Below, piece after piece: positions 47,908-60,780 of a stretch of DNA of 64,000 bases. The notes beneath the pieces were generated by a model. That model worked only from the letters and a program-made list of their open reading frames with translations. It searched no databases and had not been told where the DNA came from. Origin of the DNA: Ceratodon purpureus (lineage: Eukaryota; Streptophyta; Bryopsida; Pseudoditrichales; Ditrichaceae); assembly GCA_014871385.1 (NCBI GenBank), contig CM026425.1:8595243-8659242 (forward strand). Reading direction: 5' to 3'. Numbering within the stretch: the first letter of the stretch is position 1; each line of letters opens with the position of its first letter. A program made the translations under genes and the position numbers.

Positions 47908-50130
47908 TCATGTATATACATGTATATATGCAACAAACTCATTGACAGCCAGTTGCCAAATCGGGCAGCTTGGCAAGTCGCTGTCAACAAATACATTTCC
48001 TAGCATCCCAGGTTGAAAGCTGAGCGCCAACAGATCGGAATCATCTACCGATATCTCGTCCTTCCAACATGTGCGAAATATGTTGTCCGGGACACACTTT
48101 CTAAGTGAAGACAAGAAAACAAATGATTATAACAACTAAAGTAGTACTTACAGACTACAGTAGAAGTCCCGATCTCTCTATCAAATAGACTCTGGGAAGA
48201 CGGGAGGTTTCCATCAGACATGTGCGAAATTGGTTACTGGATGCACTGACGCCTAGCTCCATAAGTCAAGTATCAAACTGTGCCACAACTTGATTATTCT
48301 CTAGGGTACAGGTCCCCACTTGCGAGGGTATACTGTACTATCGTAGGATGGCGGAAGGCCTATGAAGCTTCAGTGCTACAGTGTCATCGCTGGGCACGCG
48401 CGAAATATCTGGAATACAGTAATCGAGGAGCATAATTCTACAGACCTCAGGGTTATTAAAGATCCAGGTCACGTGGTCCGGACTCCGAGCCCATTCGCCT
48501 TCCAAGATAAGTTCACGAGGACACTAGAAGCATACATACAGGACGAGAAGTACGACATGTTACTTACTCATGTTTTGAACTGGTTTAATCGCCACAATAT
48601 TGAAAGAAATTTTTTTTGAACAATTCAACTGGAAACCAGACTATTTTCCCGGATATCCAATCGTATAATTTCTTATTATAATGTCAAAAGTCAAGATTCT
48701 TCCGGCTTGTCCTGAAGGCCAACCCCGACAAAGCAGCTGACCCAGCTTAACGAGTCACAACAGACCACAAGTGCAGTCTAAGCACTAAAACTACTGAATC
48801 TCACAATGCCACACGGAACAATTATATGTCTCTGCTCTTTAAACATGTAACTCAAATATTCAGGAGGACGACCTCAGCAGCTATCGTTAAATTAGCATTG
48901 TTAGGCTCTTCATCTGATATCCGGAGAAGGTGTGATAAACTAAGTTAGGGACACTGAAATAGTGAGCAAATCAAATCCTAAACTCTACTAATCGAATTGC
49001 AGCAACGTGGTACCAGTGTAGGGCTATGTGTGAGGACAAAAGATGAGTAATAAATCCGAGTTGAATGCTACTTACTCAAGCTAAGTGGATACAGGCAATG
49101 GCAGAGCCAGATAAGATAGTCGCTAGAAGAAGTCATACTTGCACACGTAACAAGAATCAATCCTCAATTAAAACCTTCTTGACTTAGTCTACTCAAAGTG
49201 ACTTGGACAATCAACAGGCTGCAGAAAGTCTTCAAGTTACACTAAACCCAAAAATAATCGAATTAACAAATGTTAGCTGTGGCAAGATCATGCACTGGCA
49301 CATCCAAGGTAGGTTAACCGGGAAAAACACCTCTGGAATCTGATGACACTGTTCCCATTATTCATGTCAATGAAGCAGGATCACGTCACACTAAACCAAT
49401 GCCAACCTCAGAGTCAGGAGTAGCATTATCAAGCGATGAGTAGTTACATAGATCAGGTTGCAACAACTGTGGAGTCGTGCTCCGAAATATTCTGAACACA
49501 TGGTTTCAAATGTGAAGCTGTAAAATTTCAATTTTACCTGACCAGGCGGAGCTGCGATGAATTTAGAGCACACGGCACAACAGAAATGTACAGTAGACCT
49601 AAGGGTGGTGAAACATATTCCCAATTAGTTCTGAATTTCAAGACTGAAGTCAAAGTACACTTGTAACATACTCAATGGGTACTGACTTTGCTCAATGAAT
49701 TAAGAATGCAGAGAGAACATATCTCTTCCTAATATCATGTTTTTACCTCACATCTCCAGAAACAGGCAATCCACCGCATCGGACGAAGTCAGATCTACGT
49801 ATGCTTCAACTGGTTAACAAGGGTGAATTGCATGTATCACATTGCCCCCCCCCCCCCCCCCCCCCCCCCGCCGATTCGAGAGTCACATGAACCTGAGCGT
49901 TATGTGAACTAGACTGAATATGGAAGAGTCGGGCTCGATACATGATTTCTAACACCGTTCTTCACATTACACTGAACCGGTAGTACTGAACTAGAATTAA
50001 AGCAGTCAAGCAAGTCCTGTTCAATCATTTTTCAAGTACTAATTAGGTGAAATGCTACATGATAAGGACTGAACCAACCCGGTCAAGTTAAGTCTTCTAC
50101 TGGATTTCCTGATAAACAACAACAGCATAC
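47908..50130 (-). other. Possible downstream exons of the unrecognised minus-strand gene
   Basis: Exon-like pieces with acceptor or donor signals but no continuous joining: about 49800-49750 (EAYVDLTSSDAVDCLFLE or, in another frame, SDFVRCGGLPVSGDV), about 49605-49540 (STVHFCCAVCSKFIAAPPGQ, donor GTAAAAT) and 48098-47908 (CVPDNIFRTCWKDEISVDDS...WQLAVNEFVAYIHVYT then stop). The poly-C run at 49845 lies between two of them. Treat as hints only. Confidence 0.3.
49845..49869. repeat. Poly-C homopolymer, 25 bases
   Basis: An uninterrupted run of C on the plus strand (G on the minus). Length in the living genome is likely variable and sequencing-sensitive. Confidence 0.95.
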
Positions 50131-51778
50131 CTCTTGAATCATCCATGAACCATTGATCTTCGACAACAAGTCAACGTCAGCATTAAACTTAAAGTTTCCA
50201 ACATTTGTTAAAGTACAGTCCATAAATTTCAATGTTCTATTTCGTGTTACATCACCATGTCATGATTGAGACAATTAGCAAAAGACAAATATTAAACACC
50301 AGTTAGCGAAAAGCTCAAAAGGATCCATCCTTTTAAAACAGCATTAGCAGAAGAAACGAACACATGTGACGCTATGAATTATGCATTCTCTTCAAGATAT
50401 GAATTAGCAAGGCACCAAATCAGCTGAGCACTTAAAAAAAACGTGTAGCTAATGAATAACGGTCTTTATCTTATAACTACCTGATCTACCCCTATGTCCT
50501 AATGTGCAACAGGTTAGTCATCCCAATCAAATTGTAAGAGATCCATCATATGGTTCACAATGCGGGAATTAAGAACAAATGAAATCATAACTGAGAATCA
50601 GTTTCAAGCACCTAAGGTCTAGTGTCGTACGTACTGCACTTGAAGCGGAAGAGTCTGTTGTTCCGAAGAACTTGTAGACGAGTTGCCTTATGATCAAACT
50701 CCATCAACATCACATTTTCGAGAAGGCGGGAAGAGTACAGTTTAAAAGCCCCACCTGCTCAAGTAGATCACAACGCTGTTTATTAAAACAAAAACCTCAG
50801 CCTGAGGGTACAATCCCTAAATATCTTAAACCCTAGAATGAAGACAACTGGTCCAGAATCAAAACAGGAAACAAAGTGGTCGTCTCTCAGGAGCACTTGC
50901 TACATGATAAACAACGTACAAATAGTAAAGAATGTCTAATTAAGCATCAACGTACATCGACGACGTTGCCAGCGAAGAGCTGCATTGCATTATGTCAATG
51001 GCAAAAAGGTGCTCATCTAGCGTTCAGGAGTGTCCAAAACCATTATGACTGCGACTTGCCACTCGTAACAAGAACACTTTCTCACTGAATAAGACGAAAA
51101 GCATAGGTCAATCTCGAGGGCGATTTCTTGCTCTTACTGTGAGGATATTGCCAAGGAACGATCTAGATAAGGCTTGAAAATATTTGCAAGACGCGAGCGT
51201 CTTAGTTCAGCAGCACTTGTGTGCTTCTATTGATTCGCAAGAATGTGATATCTCAGAATAAGACTAGTATCGCAATAGATCAAAGAGAATGAATCAAGAG
51301 AATGCACCTCCATCTTCGAAGGAAAGCGCACTGCCTTTGAGCCGTCTGCCTCTTTATGAACAATGATAGGATATTGCTTAGTACAATGGCATCAGTTCTA
51401 TATGTCTGTTCGTAATGCGAAACACACCTGAAATTGATTGCAAGAAGGCTGCTTGCTCCGTGGCGCAGCGAATATAGCTTTCAACTCTCTTCCCGCTCTG
51501 CGAAACTCGAGAGAGGACGATCGTCAGCTCGGGTAGATAGAACCGCTCCTGCCATTGGCCAACTTCACAGTTCATGCCACTATTTTAGACCAGAAATAGG
51601 CCACCACAAGACAAAAGCGCCAATAGCCTCCACCGAGAAATGTCAACCTTCCTAATAAACGTGCCACAATCCATTTGGAGAACTACCTCGACATGGAATA
51701 CCTTAACTTCCTCAATTTGCGCATCATCGAACTCAGTGACATCGTTCACGGACAAGAACTCATCCAGACAACTTTTAT
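50131..51778 (-). CDS. Unrecognised gene, six consecutive internal exons
   Basis: Six exons with GT-AG borders keep one frame through every junction: 51778-51702, 51497-51428, 51351-51308, 51080-51041, 50754-50640, 50236-50131. In order they read KSCLDEFLSVNDVTEFDDAQ, SGKRVESYIRCATEQAAFLQ, ADGSKAVRFPSKME, KVFLLRVASRSHN, GAFKLYSSRLLENVMLMEFD...RLFRF, and TLKFMDCTLTNVGNFKFNAD...GSWMIQE. The phases (0,1,0,1,2,0) are satisfied each time, hard to get by chance across six pieces. The second half looks beta-rich. Upstream, 52536-52315 is a possible signal-peptide exon and downstream pieces reach 47908. I do not recognise the family. Confidence 0.6.
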
Positions 51779-52176
51779 CTCGATGCAAATGTGGGATTAA
51801 AAAAAACTAACTTCAGGCACTCGACTGATTGTCAAAATTTCAAATTTCAATCTCCAAATCACTTCACAGCCTGAGGGATTTACTATTGAAGCTGAATGAC
51901 GAAGCTACTTCTTAGTAGTTACTCCAGAAACGAATTGCAGGAAATTACACTCAGCAGCACCAACAACAAAATGAACGGAAAAGACGGATAACTAGACCAG
52001 TACAGTAACAACCGCAGTGAGTACGGTCCGGTGGTAGTCGTGCTCTTTTCTGAGAACAATTGCAAAGGTTCCAGGTTGTACCGTTATAGCATCCCGCGTG
52101 TTGCGATCAAGATGGAGGAGTACACAATTTATTGATATATATTCCTGCAGCTACGAAGCTACAGTCTGCCGGCAAC

Positions 52177-52581
52177 CTATGTTTGTGACCATTTTGGAAG
52201 ATTTGGGGCCTGGAATATTGATCCACATAAAATGGCTACTAGCAACGCGCACATGACTCCCAGCCCCTTCCACTGCTCAGCGATAAATGCATCACGTAGC
52301 CAGGTAGTTACAACTTGCACTGTGGCGCTGTTGAGTAAAGTGGTGATCAACTGTGACCTGTCATAAAATAACGCACGAGGGGCGTGGAATCTAAACTCCG
52401 CATGTGCGGACAGCGAAGAAATGAACAGTTTAACAGAAGTTGCGGGAACGGACGAATCTCGTACATGAGCGCTGACTGAATCGATCAACGATATCGGGAA
52501 AATCACGCAGACGATCGCGCAAGACGCCATCGACATCTCTGGTGAGGATTCAGGAAAACCTGCAGCCTTGCTCTCGATCAC
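52177..52581 (-). other. Open frame with signal peptide and second hydrophobic segment; likely first exon of the unrecognised gene
   Basis: The frame has no ATG at its upstream end; the first ATG (52536) gives MSMASCAIVCVIFPISLIDS, with VSA just after it, a good signal peptide with an Ala cleavage context. It continues HVRDSSVPATSVKLFISSLS, AHAEFRFHAPRALFYDRSQ. A donor-like CAA|GTTGTA at 52315 would end the exon. Reading on instead gives a second hydrophobic stretch (GLGVMCALLVAILCGSIFQA) before a stop. Phase does not directly fit the exon at 51778, so either another exon intervenes or the two are separate genes. Confidence 0.4.
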
Positions 52582-52599
52582 TCCCGACCAACTGCGGTG

Positions 52600-53295
52600 A
52601 AAATTTAGTTTTGCATCTGCCGGGCTAAGTTAAAAGCTTCTTGCAGACCAGTAGAGAACTTCATTCTGCTCATTCTTATTTTACAACACCGTTCTCTTTC
52701 AATACCGGTAGTGTGGACTAGACTTCCAAATTTCTACACAGATAGGAAAATTACATGCACAGAGAATGAATAGCGATCAAAATTTGACACACAAGCATTT
52801 GGTATGAATCAGCGTGGATAATCTAGATTAATTTTAAACCCGCACTATATAAAGTAAATAGTGTAGGCTCAACCCTCTTATGACTTTCAGTTTTGAAGGG
52901 CATTCAAAAGGGCATTCAAGTTTCAGTCTTTCACAGTTGAAGGGTTGGTTCATTTTTGAGATGTTTTATTTTATTCAAGAATATAGAAATGATATATCAA
53001 AACTCATTACTCATATTAAACTAGTGCGTAAATTATATGGTACATGCTTCCAGTACAATGTAAAGAATAAAGAATCAGCCACCTAACTCCACTTCTTGCC
53101 CAACATTCAACACACCTGACCTAACTTCTGACTTCTGAAGAGCTCACTGGCAGTACAATGCTGGGTTTCCCAGGTTTGACCCAGGTCTGAGCTGAACAAA
53201 TTCAGTGCAAGCAAGCCAGTGTCCTGAAAAGCCATAATAAGCCAAACATGAACTTTTGCACCACGCTATTTGAAATGCACACAATATATGGTGAA
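52600..53295. other. Spacer
   Basis: No gene or element supported. CATTCAAAAGGGCATTCAAG near 52902-52921 is a small internal repeat. Confidence 0.4.
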
Positions 53296-53703
53296 GAGCA
53301 TCCTTAGTCGAGAGGGTTTTGCTCCCGCTAACGGCAAAAAGAGGGAGCAGGAGATTTCGACAAGGGCCAACGCACACTCTATACCGCCCGTCGAAGGCCG
53401 GGTCTCTCTAAACGACCTCCCGCTCTCAACAAATTTATCTCCTTTGCAGTGAAGAAGGAGACTCCCGCTACCATGTCTGACATGCAATAAATGCATGTAT
53501 TCTCTTGGCCTTGTCACCCGAAGCGACCCCGAGACAGGTGCGGACCACTGCGAGCGTGCCACGCGTCCATGGGGAGTCGATTCCGGGACCCTTCCGCGGG
53601 AGCCCACTGGCCCTACGTCCCGACAACCTCCTCCCGCTACCCTCCAAGGGCCCGTCAAGTTCCGTTGGAGGGAGCTGTTAACGGGAGGCGACTGAGGATG
53701 CCC
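53296..53703. mobile_element. GC-rich TIR element (about 408 bp)
   Basis: Ends are 15-bp inverted repeats with two mismatches: GAGCATCCTTAGTCG at the left, GGGCATCCTCAGTCG (reverse complement) at the right. GCTCCC-CTAACGG-like inner words extend the symmetry. Base composition is strongly GC-rich against AT-rich flanks. TAA follows the right end; a matching left duplication is not clear. GGGCATCC-type ends recall PIF/Harbinger-type MITEs (inference). Open frames on both strands are repeat artefacts. Confidence 0.6.
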
Positions 53704-54006
53704 TAACAGAAACTTGTACTGGTGTAAACCAATTTTTTGACTCCACTAAGTTAGTTGTGGGCTCAAGTGACCATTACCATTGAAATGCCCTCTGCCCAGA
53801 ATTAGCGCTTTTGTCACTGTTGGCCATGCTCGTGAGTGCAACAGAGACCTGGCCCTGCAGCGGAGTGGACTGTGTGGGGTAGGCCTTGCTGCCCCCTTAA
53901 TAGCCCCCAGGCTCTTCTCTTTTGCACCTAGGCTTGCCACCCTACTTGCTATGGGCACATGATACCATGTAGTTATGCTACACCTTTTCCGGACTGTGTT
54001 TATGTA

Positions 54007-54298
54007 GGGTAGAATGTCCTTGAACCAACCAAGACCCAAAACCGATCAGGCTTGATTTCTAGATTTTAAAAAATCAGATGTACCTCTTTTGTACATTTCA
54101 GCATCTGATCGCTTTTAGGTCTGGGACACTTTTCACTTACAAAATTCATAATAAATTGGATTTTTGCTATTTAATTCCAAAAAAAATTGCCTTCAGCATC
54201 ATTCTTGTTCTACCTTTGATGAAAATTTTCAGAAAATACATAAGAGCCCCACACCTATACCCAAATGCTTAAATTTGCGGTTTAAGGACATTCTACCC
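54007..54298. mobile_element. TIR element C (MITE-like, 292 bp, TA-flanked)
   Basis: Terminal inverted repeats of about 20 bp, GGGTAGAATGTCCTTGAACC at the left and the same with one mismatch in reverse complement at the right, flanked by TA on both sides. No coding capacity. Confidence 0.85.
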
Positions 54299-54300
54299 TA

Positions 54301-54991
54301 CACTGTTCTCATAAACTCAGGGTTTTGGTGTGAATGTCATCTTGGGTGACCATCTCCGGTGGTGATTACCATCAGTCTAGACTGTACTTGAGTGTTGTTG
54401 GTTCCAATATTGTTGAAACTAGAAGTGTCATGAATTAAGACTCTCAAGACTTATTTGAATTAGACAAACAAGGTACCAACTTTTACAGTCCTTGTCATGT
54501 TATTTTCAAAGAGCCGAAGAACAACAAAATACAAGTAATATTGAAGGAGATATTTACTTCTAGAGGTGAGATTCCTAGAAGTTTATATCACCTTCATATC
54601 ATACTTAAATCTTTTGAGAGAGGAATGCATCTTGTAGCCCTTGTTTAGCCGTTTACAAATAGGCTATGAATATTATAATATAATTGATAATGATGACGAT
54701 ATGGACTTTTTAAAAAACAAATGTTATATTATTCACATTTTGCTCAATACTTACTCAGATCTTGTTTATGATACATGCATCTTCTAGTTCTCAACGAGAT
54801 TTCTTTGACAAGCCTAAGATCAAACACCAATTCCAAATATTGATTGGATATGAACAATGGAAGTTAATGATCAAAAATTTACTTGTTCACAATTATAGGG
54901 AGATTCAAATGAATGAGCATTTAAGACCCTCATAGTTGTATCATATACCAAAACCTTTATTTTAACCTTAAATGACAAGACCTAACCCATA
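54301..54991. other. AT-rich spacer
   Basis: Nothing recognised. Confidence 0.5.
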
Positions 54992-55355
54992 TTTAAGTAA
55001 TTATGGACTTTTAAAAGTCCAGAATTCGTAGTCAGCTCATCCGCCAACAAATTGTCTGTAGTAAATAACTTAAAATCATTGAAAATTTAAATAAAAACTA
55101 GAATAAATACTATAAAATAAGGCATGTTTCACAAAATTCACAAAAAATTAGACTTAATGATGTCCAAGTATAGAATTTATCGCTAAAACAGAGTCAAATC
55201 AATGAGTTTTAAACCAAAAATGGTATTTATAGCATATTTTGAGCGAAAATTGCAAAAATAAAATAAAATTCTACAACCCTTCTATTTTGGTCGGCGGCCC
55301 GCCGACGGAATGATAAAAAGTCCAGAATTAGGCATTTTGTCCAGAATTACTTAAA
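54992..55355. mobile_element. Candidate TIR element D (MITE-like, 364 bp)
   Basis: Left end TTTAAGTAATTATGGAC and right end reverse complement TTTAAGTAATTCTGGAC (one mismatch), each flanked by TA. GTCCAGAATT recurs just inside both ends. The interior contains the strong GC palindrome GTCGGCGGCCCGCCGAC at about 55290-55306. No coding capacity. Confidence 0.65.
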
Positions 55356-56878
55356 TATCCCTTATCTATAACCATAGATCAAGTTGTATATTTCACTCGA
55401 AATCATCTTCTAAAAAAGAGTACAATTCAATCTCAAATGTTTAGATGAAAAGCAAGTATCTATTACAACCCTTAAAAAAATCATAAACTTTGGTGACATT
55501 TTGAAATTATTAAAAGTTCTTTAGATGATTTAAAGAACATTCATATCCATTTCAAAACATAACATAGAATTTTGTGTTTTTTACTAGAGATGAAAAATTC
55601 AATGATCAACAATATGATGAATGAAAATTAACTAAAATCCTAAATTTAGAAATGATACTCTTTCTCTCGACAATAATAGTTATTCTATTTATTGGTTCCA
55701 ATTAAATGCTCAATTTTAAAGAGATTTAACCCCTAAACGCCTAAATGACCAAAAATTGGTCAATCTCATTCTCACATGTTCCATAACTCATCCAAATGAC
55801 ACTTTTTCATCCATTTTTTTCATGTTGTAAAGTTGTGAGAAATCTATCTAATTTTATTAATGAATTCTCAAAACAATAATTTCATGAATTTTGGTGCTTC
55901 TTTAAGGTCCAAAACATCAACGTGTATGTGTACAAAAATTCCTTAATACAGACAGCTGAAACACAATTTTGACTATCATGATGATCTCTTTTACAGTTGA
56001 GGTTAATTAATGAAATGTAGCTTGACAAATCTATTTTCCATTTCAATTAAAAAAATGGAAAAATACCTAATATGGAGTGATTTATAGCTATTATAAGATG
56101 AAGGGGTATAACGATGGCTACTACTTGATTTTCCACGGTTTTAGGTTTTTTCATCATAGTTTTTAATTAAAACATAAATTTTGAGCATGGTAACTAGTAT
56201 AAGGTTCTTGGTTTTCATATACATCTATGGTAAATATTTTGTAAATATATGAATAGATCATTAGTTAGAATTTATAAAATATATTAAGCTAACTTTTTAA
56301 CGTGATAGAAGTCATTATTGAATTCTTTATCACATTTTTGTAGTTATAGCCTCATACATAATGTAAAAATGACATATTTAATTTCAATTTTGAGTTTTAA
56401 TAACCTCTGATTGCTAAGAACGCCAATATTCGGCAATGATACCTTATATTACTACTACCCAATGAAGTTTAACTTTTAAAAACCCTTAATTATGTTTCAT
56501 CCAAAAAAATCTAAAATTGTTAGTAATTTACACCATCTTTTGGTAGAGTGCATAAACTTTGACTCTGTTTAGAAATAAAAGTTTCTATAATAGAATGGTT
56601 CTTTTATAGTCTTGAAGACAATTGAATTAGTTACTTATATACCAAACTTCAAAAATAAGAGAAGAGTGTAGCATTCGTACCTGAGCTTTTCTTTCAATAA
56701 CAAAAACCTTTCAAGTCAACATTTTTTTTTCCTTCCAATAATCAGTAAAAAAAAACTATTTTTAAGAAGTTATTACATTCCTACACCTTGAAAATAAGTT
56801 TTGAAAAATCACATCCAAAATTGATATTGTAAGTTTGACCAAAATTCCAAAAGAAACTTGTCCTTTGGAAGTTGGTTA
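55356..56878. other. AT-rich spacer
   Basis: Nothing recognised. Confidence 0.5.
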
Positions 56879-57115
56879 ACCCTTAAACGTCAAACCCAGC
56901 CCGAGGGGCTAGGTTTATTTTTGAGAGAATCTTGCTCATAACTTACACTTCATTATACCAAATTGAATTTTTAAGAATGTCAAACTGAGCACCTTAAAGA
57001 GATCTATACTTTCTTAGAATAGAGCTCAAGCAAATTAAAAATAGAATAATGCTTAAAATGAAGTTTAAGAGAGATTTTGGGAGTGGTATCAGGAAAGCAT
57101 ATGACGTTTAAGGGT
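56879..57115. mobile_element. TIR element E (MITE-like, 237 bp, TA-flanked)
   Basis: ACCCTTAAACGTCA at the left end and its complement at the right end, flanked by TA (symmetry extends to TTAACCC outside). The interior is AT-rich with one CCCGAGGGGC patch near the left end. No coding capacity. Confidence 0.78.
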
Positions 57116-57685
57116 TAATTGTCTTTGTAAATTTACAATAGACACATATTTAGAAATTAGAATTTAGCATACAACCTTAACCACGATATTATACTTGGTT
57201 TTCTGCAGAGTTAATAAGGTAATAAAAGTCTAATGTTGTTTGGAGTATTTGTTGGTATATAAGAATTAAGAAAAACATTATGATAATAAAATAGAGATAG
57301 AAAATAAAAAGGTGAAACTAGTGAAAGAAATAATAAAATACTTTGATTTCAGAATTAACAAATTAGAAATAAATGATGTATTTAATGAAATAATTTATCT
57401 ATACTATAAAGAAATATTGTATATCCGTTAGTCACAAGCCAATTCTACAGAAAGTTTTATATGATATCTAATACCATAATACCATAACAGATTACAAGGA
57501 TAATTTTGAAAATAAAAAAAAATAAAAAATAGAAATTATGAAGACAAGAAAATGAAAATAGAATAAATTATATTTTGTAATATTTTGTTATTTCTGGGAC
57601 ATTTACGGTCAATTTTTACTAAGTTTTTGCATAAAAAACAAATTGAAGAATTCTGTTTTTGAGAGGCGAACCTCATATATATATC

Positions 57686-57716
<31 letters not shown>

Positions 57717-60700
57717 ATGTGTGTATATGTATGTATGCATGTATGTGTTATCACAACATGTACATATTAACATGAACTATTGTCTTTTTTGTTAAGTATA
57801 GATTTTTATTCAAATAAAATAGAACTTGAAATTTTATAATTTCGTTGACAAGTAACTCGGAGAGGGTTTTGATCTTAAAAAATATTGAAGATAAATCATC
57901 GTCTTCATTGTGACTGTCGTCGTCATGTCCTTTGGTATCATTGGTCTTGTATGGTTGTGAAAACAAAAAAGAGATTGAAAGGTTATTTGAAAGGTCATAT
58001 AGATTATATAGATGGCTATTCAAAATGTTATTGCAAAATTTATTTCAAAAAATATTTAAAAATCAATTGACATATTTTAAAAACAAAAGCAAAAACTCGA
58101 CTTCATTCATTTTTTGTGTAAATTTTATTTTATTTCATTTTTATTTGAACACCATTCATTTTTAATAGTCATATTGACAATGAAACTATTATAATAAAAT
58201 TGATGTATAAGTTTTTTTAATATATTATTTTATGAGGACTTCTAGAAATAAATATGCATTGACGAAGGCGATAATGATTTGCGGTGATCAATAGGCCATC
58301 ATATAATCTAGTAAAATAAAATTAATTAGACTTTTTAGATTTTAAAATTTATTAAGAATTGTGGTGATTTTTATATTTTAAACTACGTTTGTGATTGTAG
58401 AATATTGTACTAATTTTTTGATTGGATAAAAATCTTAAATTGGAGCATATATTTTAAAATATTTAGATGTATTGCCTTACTTTTGAAAGATAAAAGGATT
58501 TTATGTTGATGTTCAATGTTTTGATGAATTATTGAAAATCAATAATAAAATTTAAAAGATATATTAAAATCTAAAAATTAAATATAAATATATATTTATA
58601 TTAATTTGCAAGTGTAGATTGTTATAGATTTATATAGTTTTAAAAGCACTAAATGTGCAAATTCTTTTTTTTTAATTGGCAATGATTAGTTTTCTTTTAA
58701 AAGAAATTTAAAACATGTTTTTGCATCTTTAAATTCCATCAATTCTGAATTCATTATATATAGTCTTTTTAACATTGCATGTAAATTATATTAGCTATAT
58801 TACTAAATTTAAAAGTGATTGAACATCCTTGTGTTGTTTATGTGAAATAATAAACTAAATCCACTAAACAAAAAAAATATTATTTTCCATCATTTAAAAC
58901 ATCATCAATTTATTATTTATCTATATAATACTAACAAAAAAACTTTAGATGATATGGATGGTATTCATATTTTGTCAAAAATCTTTCATCTTCAACAAAT
59001 CATTGAGTTTTTACTTTCTTTTCTCGACGGTTGTTATGGATTCTTGAGAGTTTCCATCCATTTCAAAATTATTTTGATATTTTTACTTTGACAATGCCAA
59101 TTTGAAAGTCATTATAGCATTCTTGGGCATTTAAACTTAATCCCGTAAAAAATCCCCTATTCAAATTGATGTAGCATTATTTTCAATTATTGCTACCTAA
59201 GCAAATTGCTCTAAAAAGTCATTGTGTTTTTAATAATTTTTTAAATATTATTTTATATTAATAATAACAAATATATAGTCAATAATAGAGATAACAATTG
59301 TTTTTGGGAATTCATTTTAATTTTGATGAGTGTCACAAGATTACGCATTGAAACATTTATTCTATTTAATTTGATAAAAATCAAACCATGAGATTATGTG
59401 GTATGATCATGAATATACTTTAGGTAAAGAAGTAGGTAAGATCACAAGTGACATATTGGATGAAATAGTTAGTAAATTTGAAACTAATTCTAATGACTTG
59501 CTTAGAAAGTCATAATTAGAAAATTGTTTTTATATTTATGTTGATTAAACATAATCACGTACATCTACATCAATATCATATATCTTATAGACTTTTTTGG
59601 ATGAAAAAAATCATTAATGATGAAGTAGCCCTTTGGTTCTATCATTTGTCCTATCAAAATAGCTTGTCTAAGGCATAAACAAGTTCAATTGTTTTGGAAC
59701 TTTATGTAGTTTTTGTACATGTTTTTGATAAATAGTTTAGACAAAGTCTTGGTTCTAGAATGGACAAATGATTTATCCATATGATTTCTTCATATACATT
59801 GATTTTTTTCCCTACTTTCTACAATTAAAAATATTATAGCCATGATTTTGTGGTTATTGTTTAATTCTATATTAAATTCTAGTTAATAATGACGTAGTTT
59901 TAATATAAGACCTTGTAAATTTGAAATCACAAGCATGATATAAACCTTGGAAAAAGCATCTACAATATTTCAAAATTACTGAAATATTTAACATTGACAT
60001 ATAGACAATGTAAATGACGATTTAAATTTTTGTTGAAAGAAATAATTATTATGATTCCTTTAATCTAAAGATGTTAGAATTTTAATCACATTGATCATTG
60101 ATGGTATGTTTTATTTTATACATGGATGGGTTAGATAAGAAGGAATCAGGCGATATAAATACATCAAGGAGGACAAAAAGAGCAAAGTTCATCTTGACAA
60201 TGTAGGGGTCCTCACATCACGTGAGCCCCTCTTCTCGGATTCCTATCTCGGATCCCTATCTGTGTAATACACTAAAGGATTTTTACCTTAATGTGTTTGG
60301 CCTGGCTCGGACAACTTGAGTATTTACTCATAGAGGGTTTTAAAAATGTGGTGGAGATAATGAGAAGTGCAGAAGGTACTTTTTAATGTCACTTCACGCA
60401 ACGTAAGGGACCATTGAAGCCTAAGATAGAAAATCTTCCAAGGCATTACAATACAATATATACATGTGTAATATAAACATTTATATAAATTTTATGAAGA
60501 TTTTTCAATCTTTACTTACTTTATTGTAGATCGACATTTTTTAAGGGGCAAAATAAAGCCAAATAGCAGAGAGAGAGAAACTTCGGTCTCCGGAGGAGAC
60601 CAACGTGAATTAAGTGTCTGTTTGACCTACCTCCAATCCAAAGCCCACAAGACAAAGGTATGGAAGTAAAGATCTACTCCCCCCTTTCGAGAGTAGACAC

Positions 60701-60780
60701 TTTAATCACAAGTAACCAGTAACAAAATACCAGTGAAAACAAGTGTATAGAATAATTTGTAGTGATGTTTCAGACATCAA
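57116..60780. other. Long AT-rich gene-free region
   Basis: Contains the dinucleotide microsatellite at 57677-57742. A GGTCTCCGGAGGAGACC palindrome (about 60586-60602) is near the right end. No coding region supported. Confidence 0.5.
57677..57742. repeat. Compound TA/TG microsatellite
   Basis: A run of TA dinucleotides passes into TG dinucleotides and then TATG/CATG steps. Open frames across it are low-complexity artefacts. Confidence 0.9.

Noticed and set aside
53266-53706. Several overlapping open frames in a GC-rich block
   Set aside because: High GC lowers stop frequency; the block is bounded by inverted repeats and shows no protein family signal.
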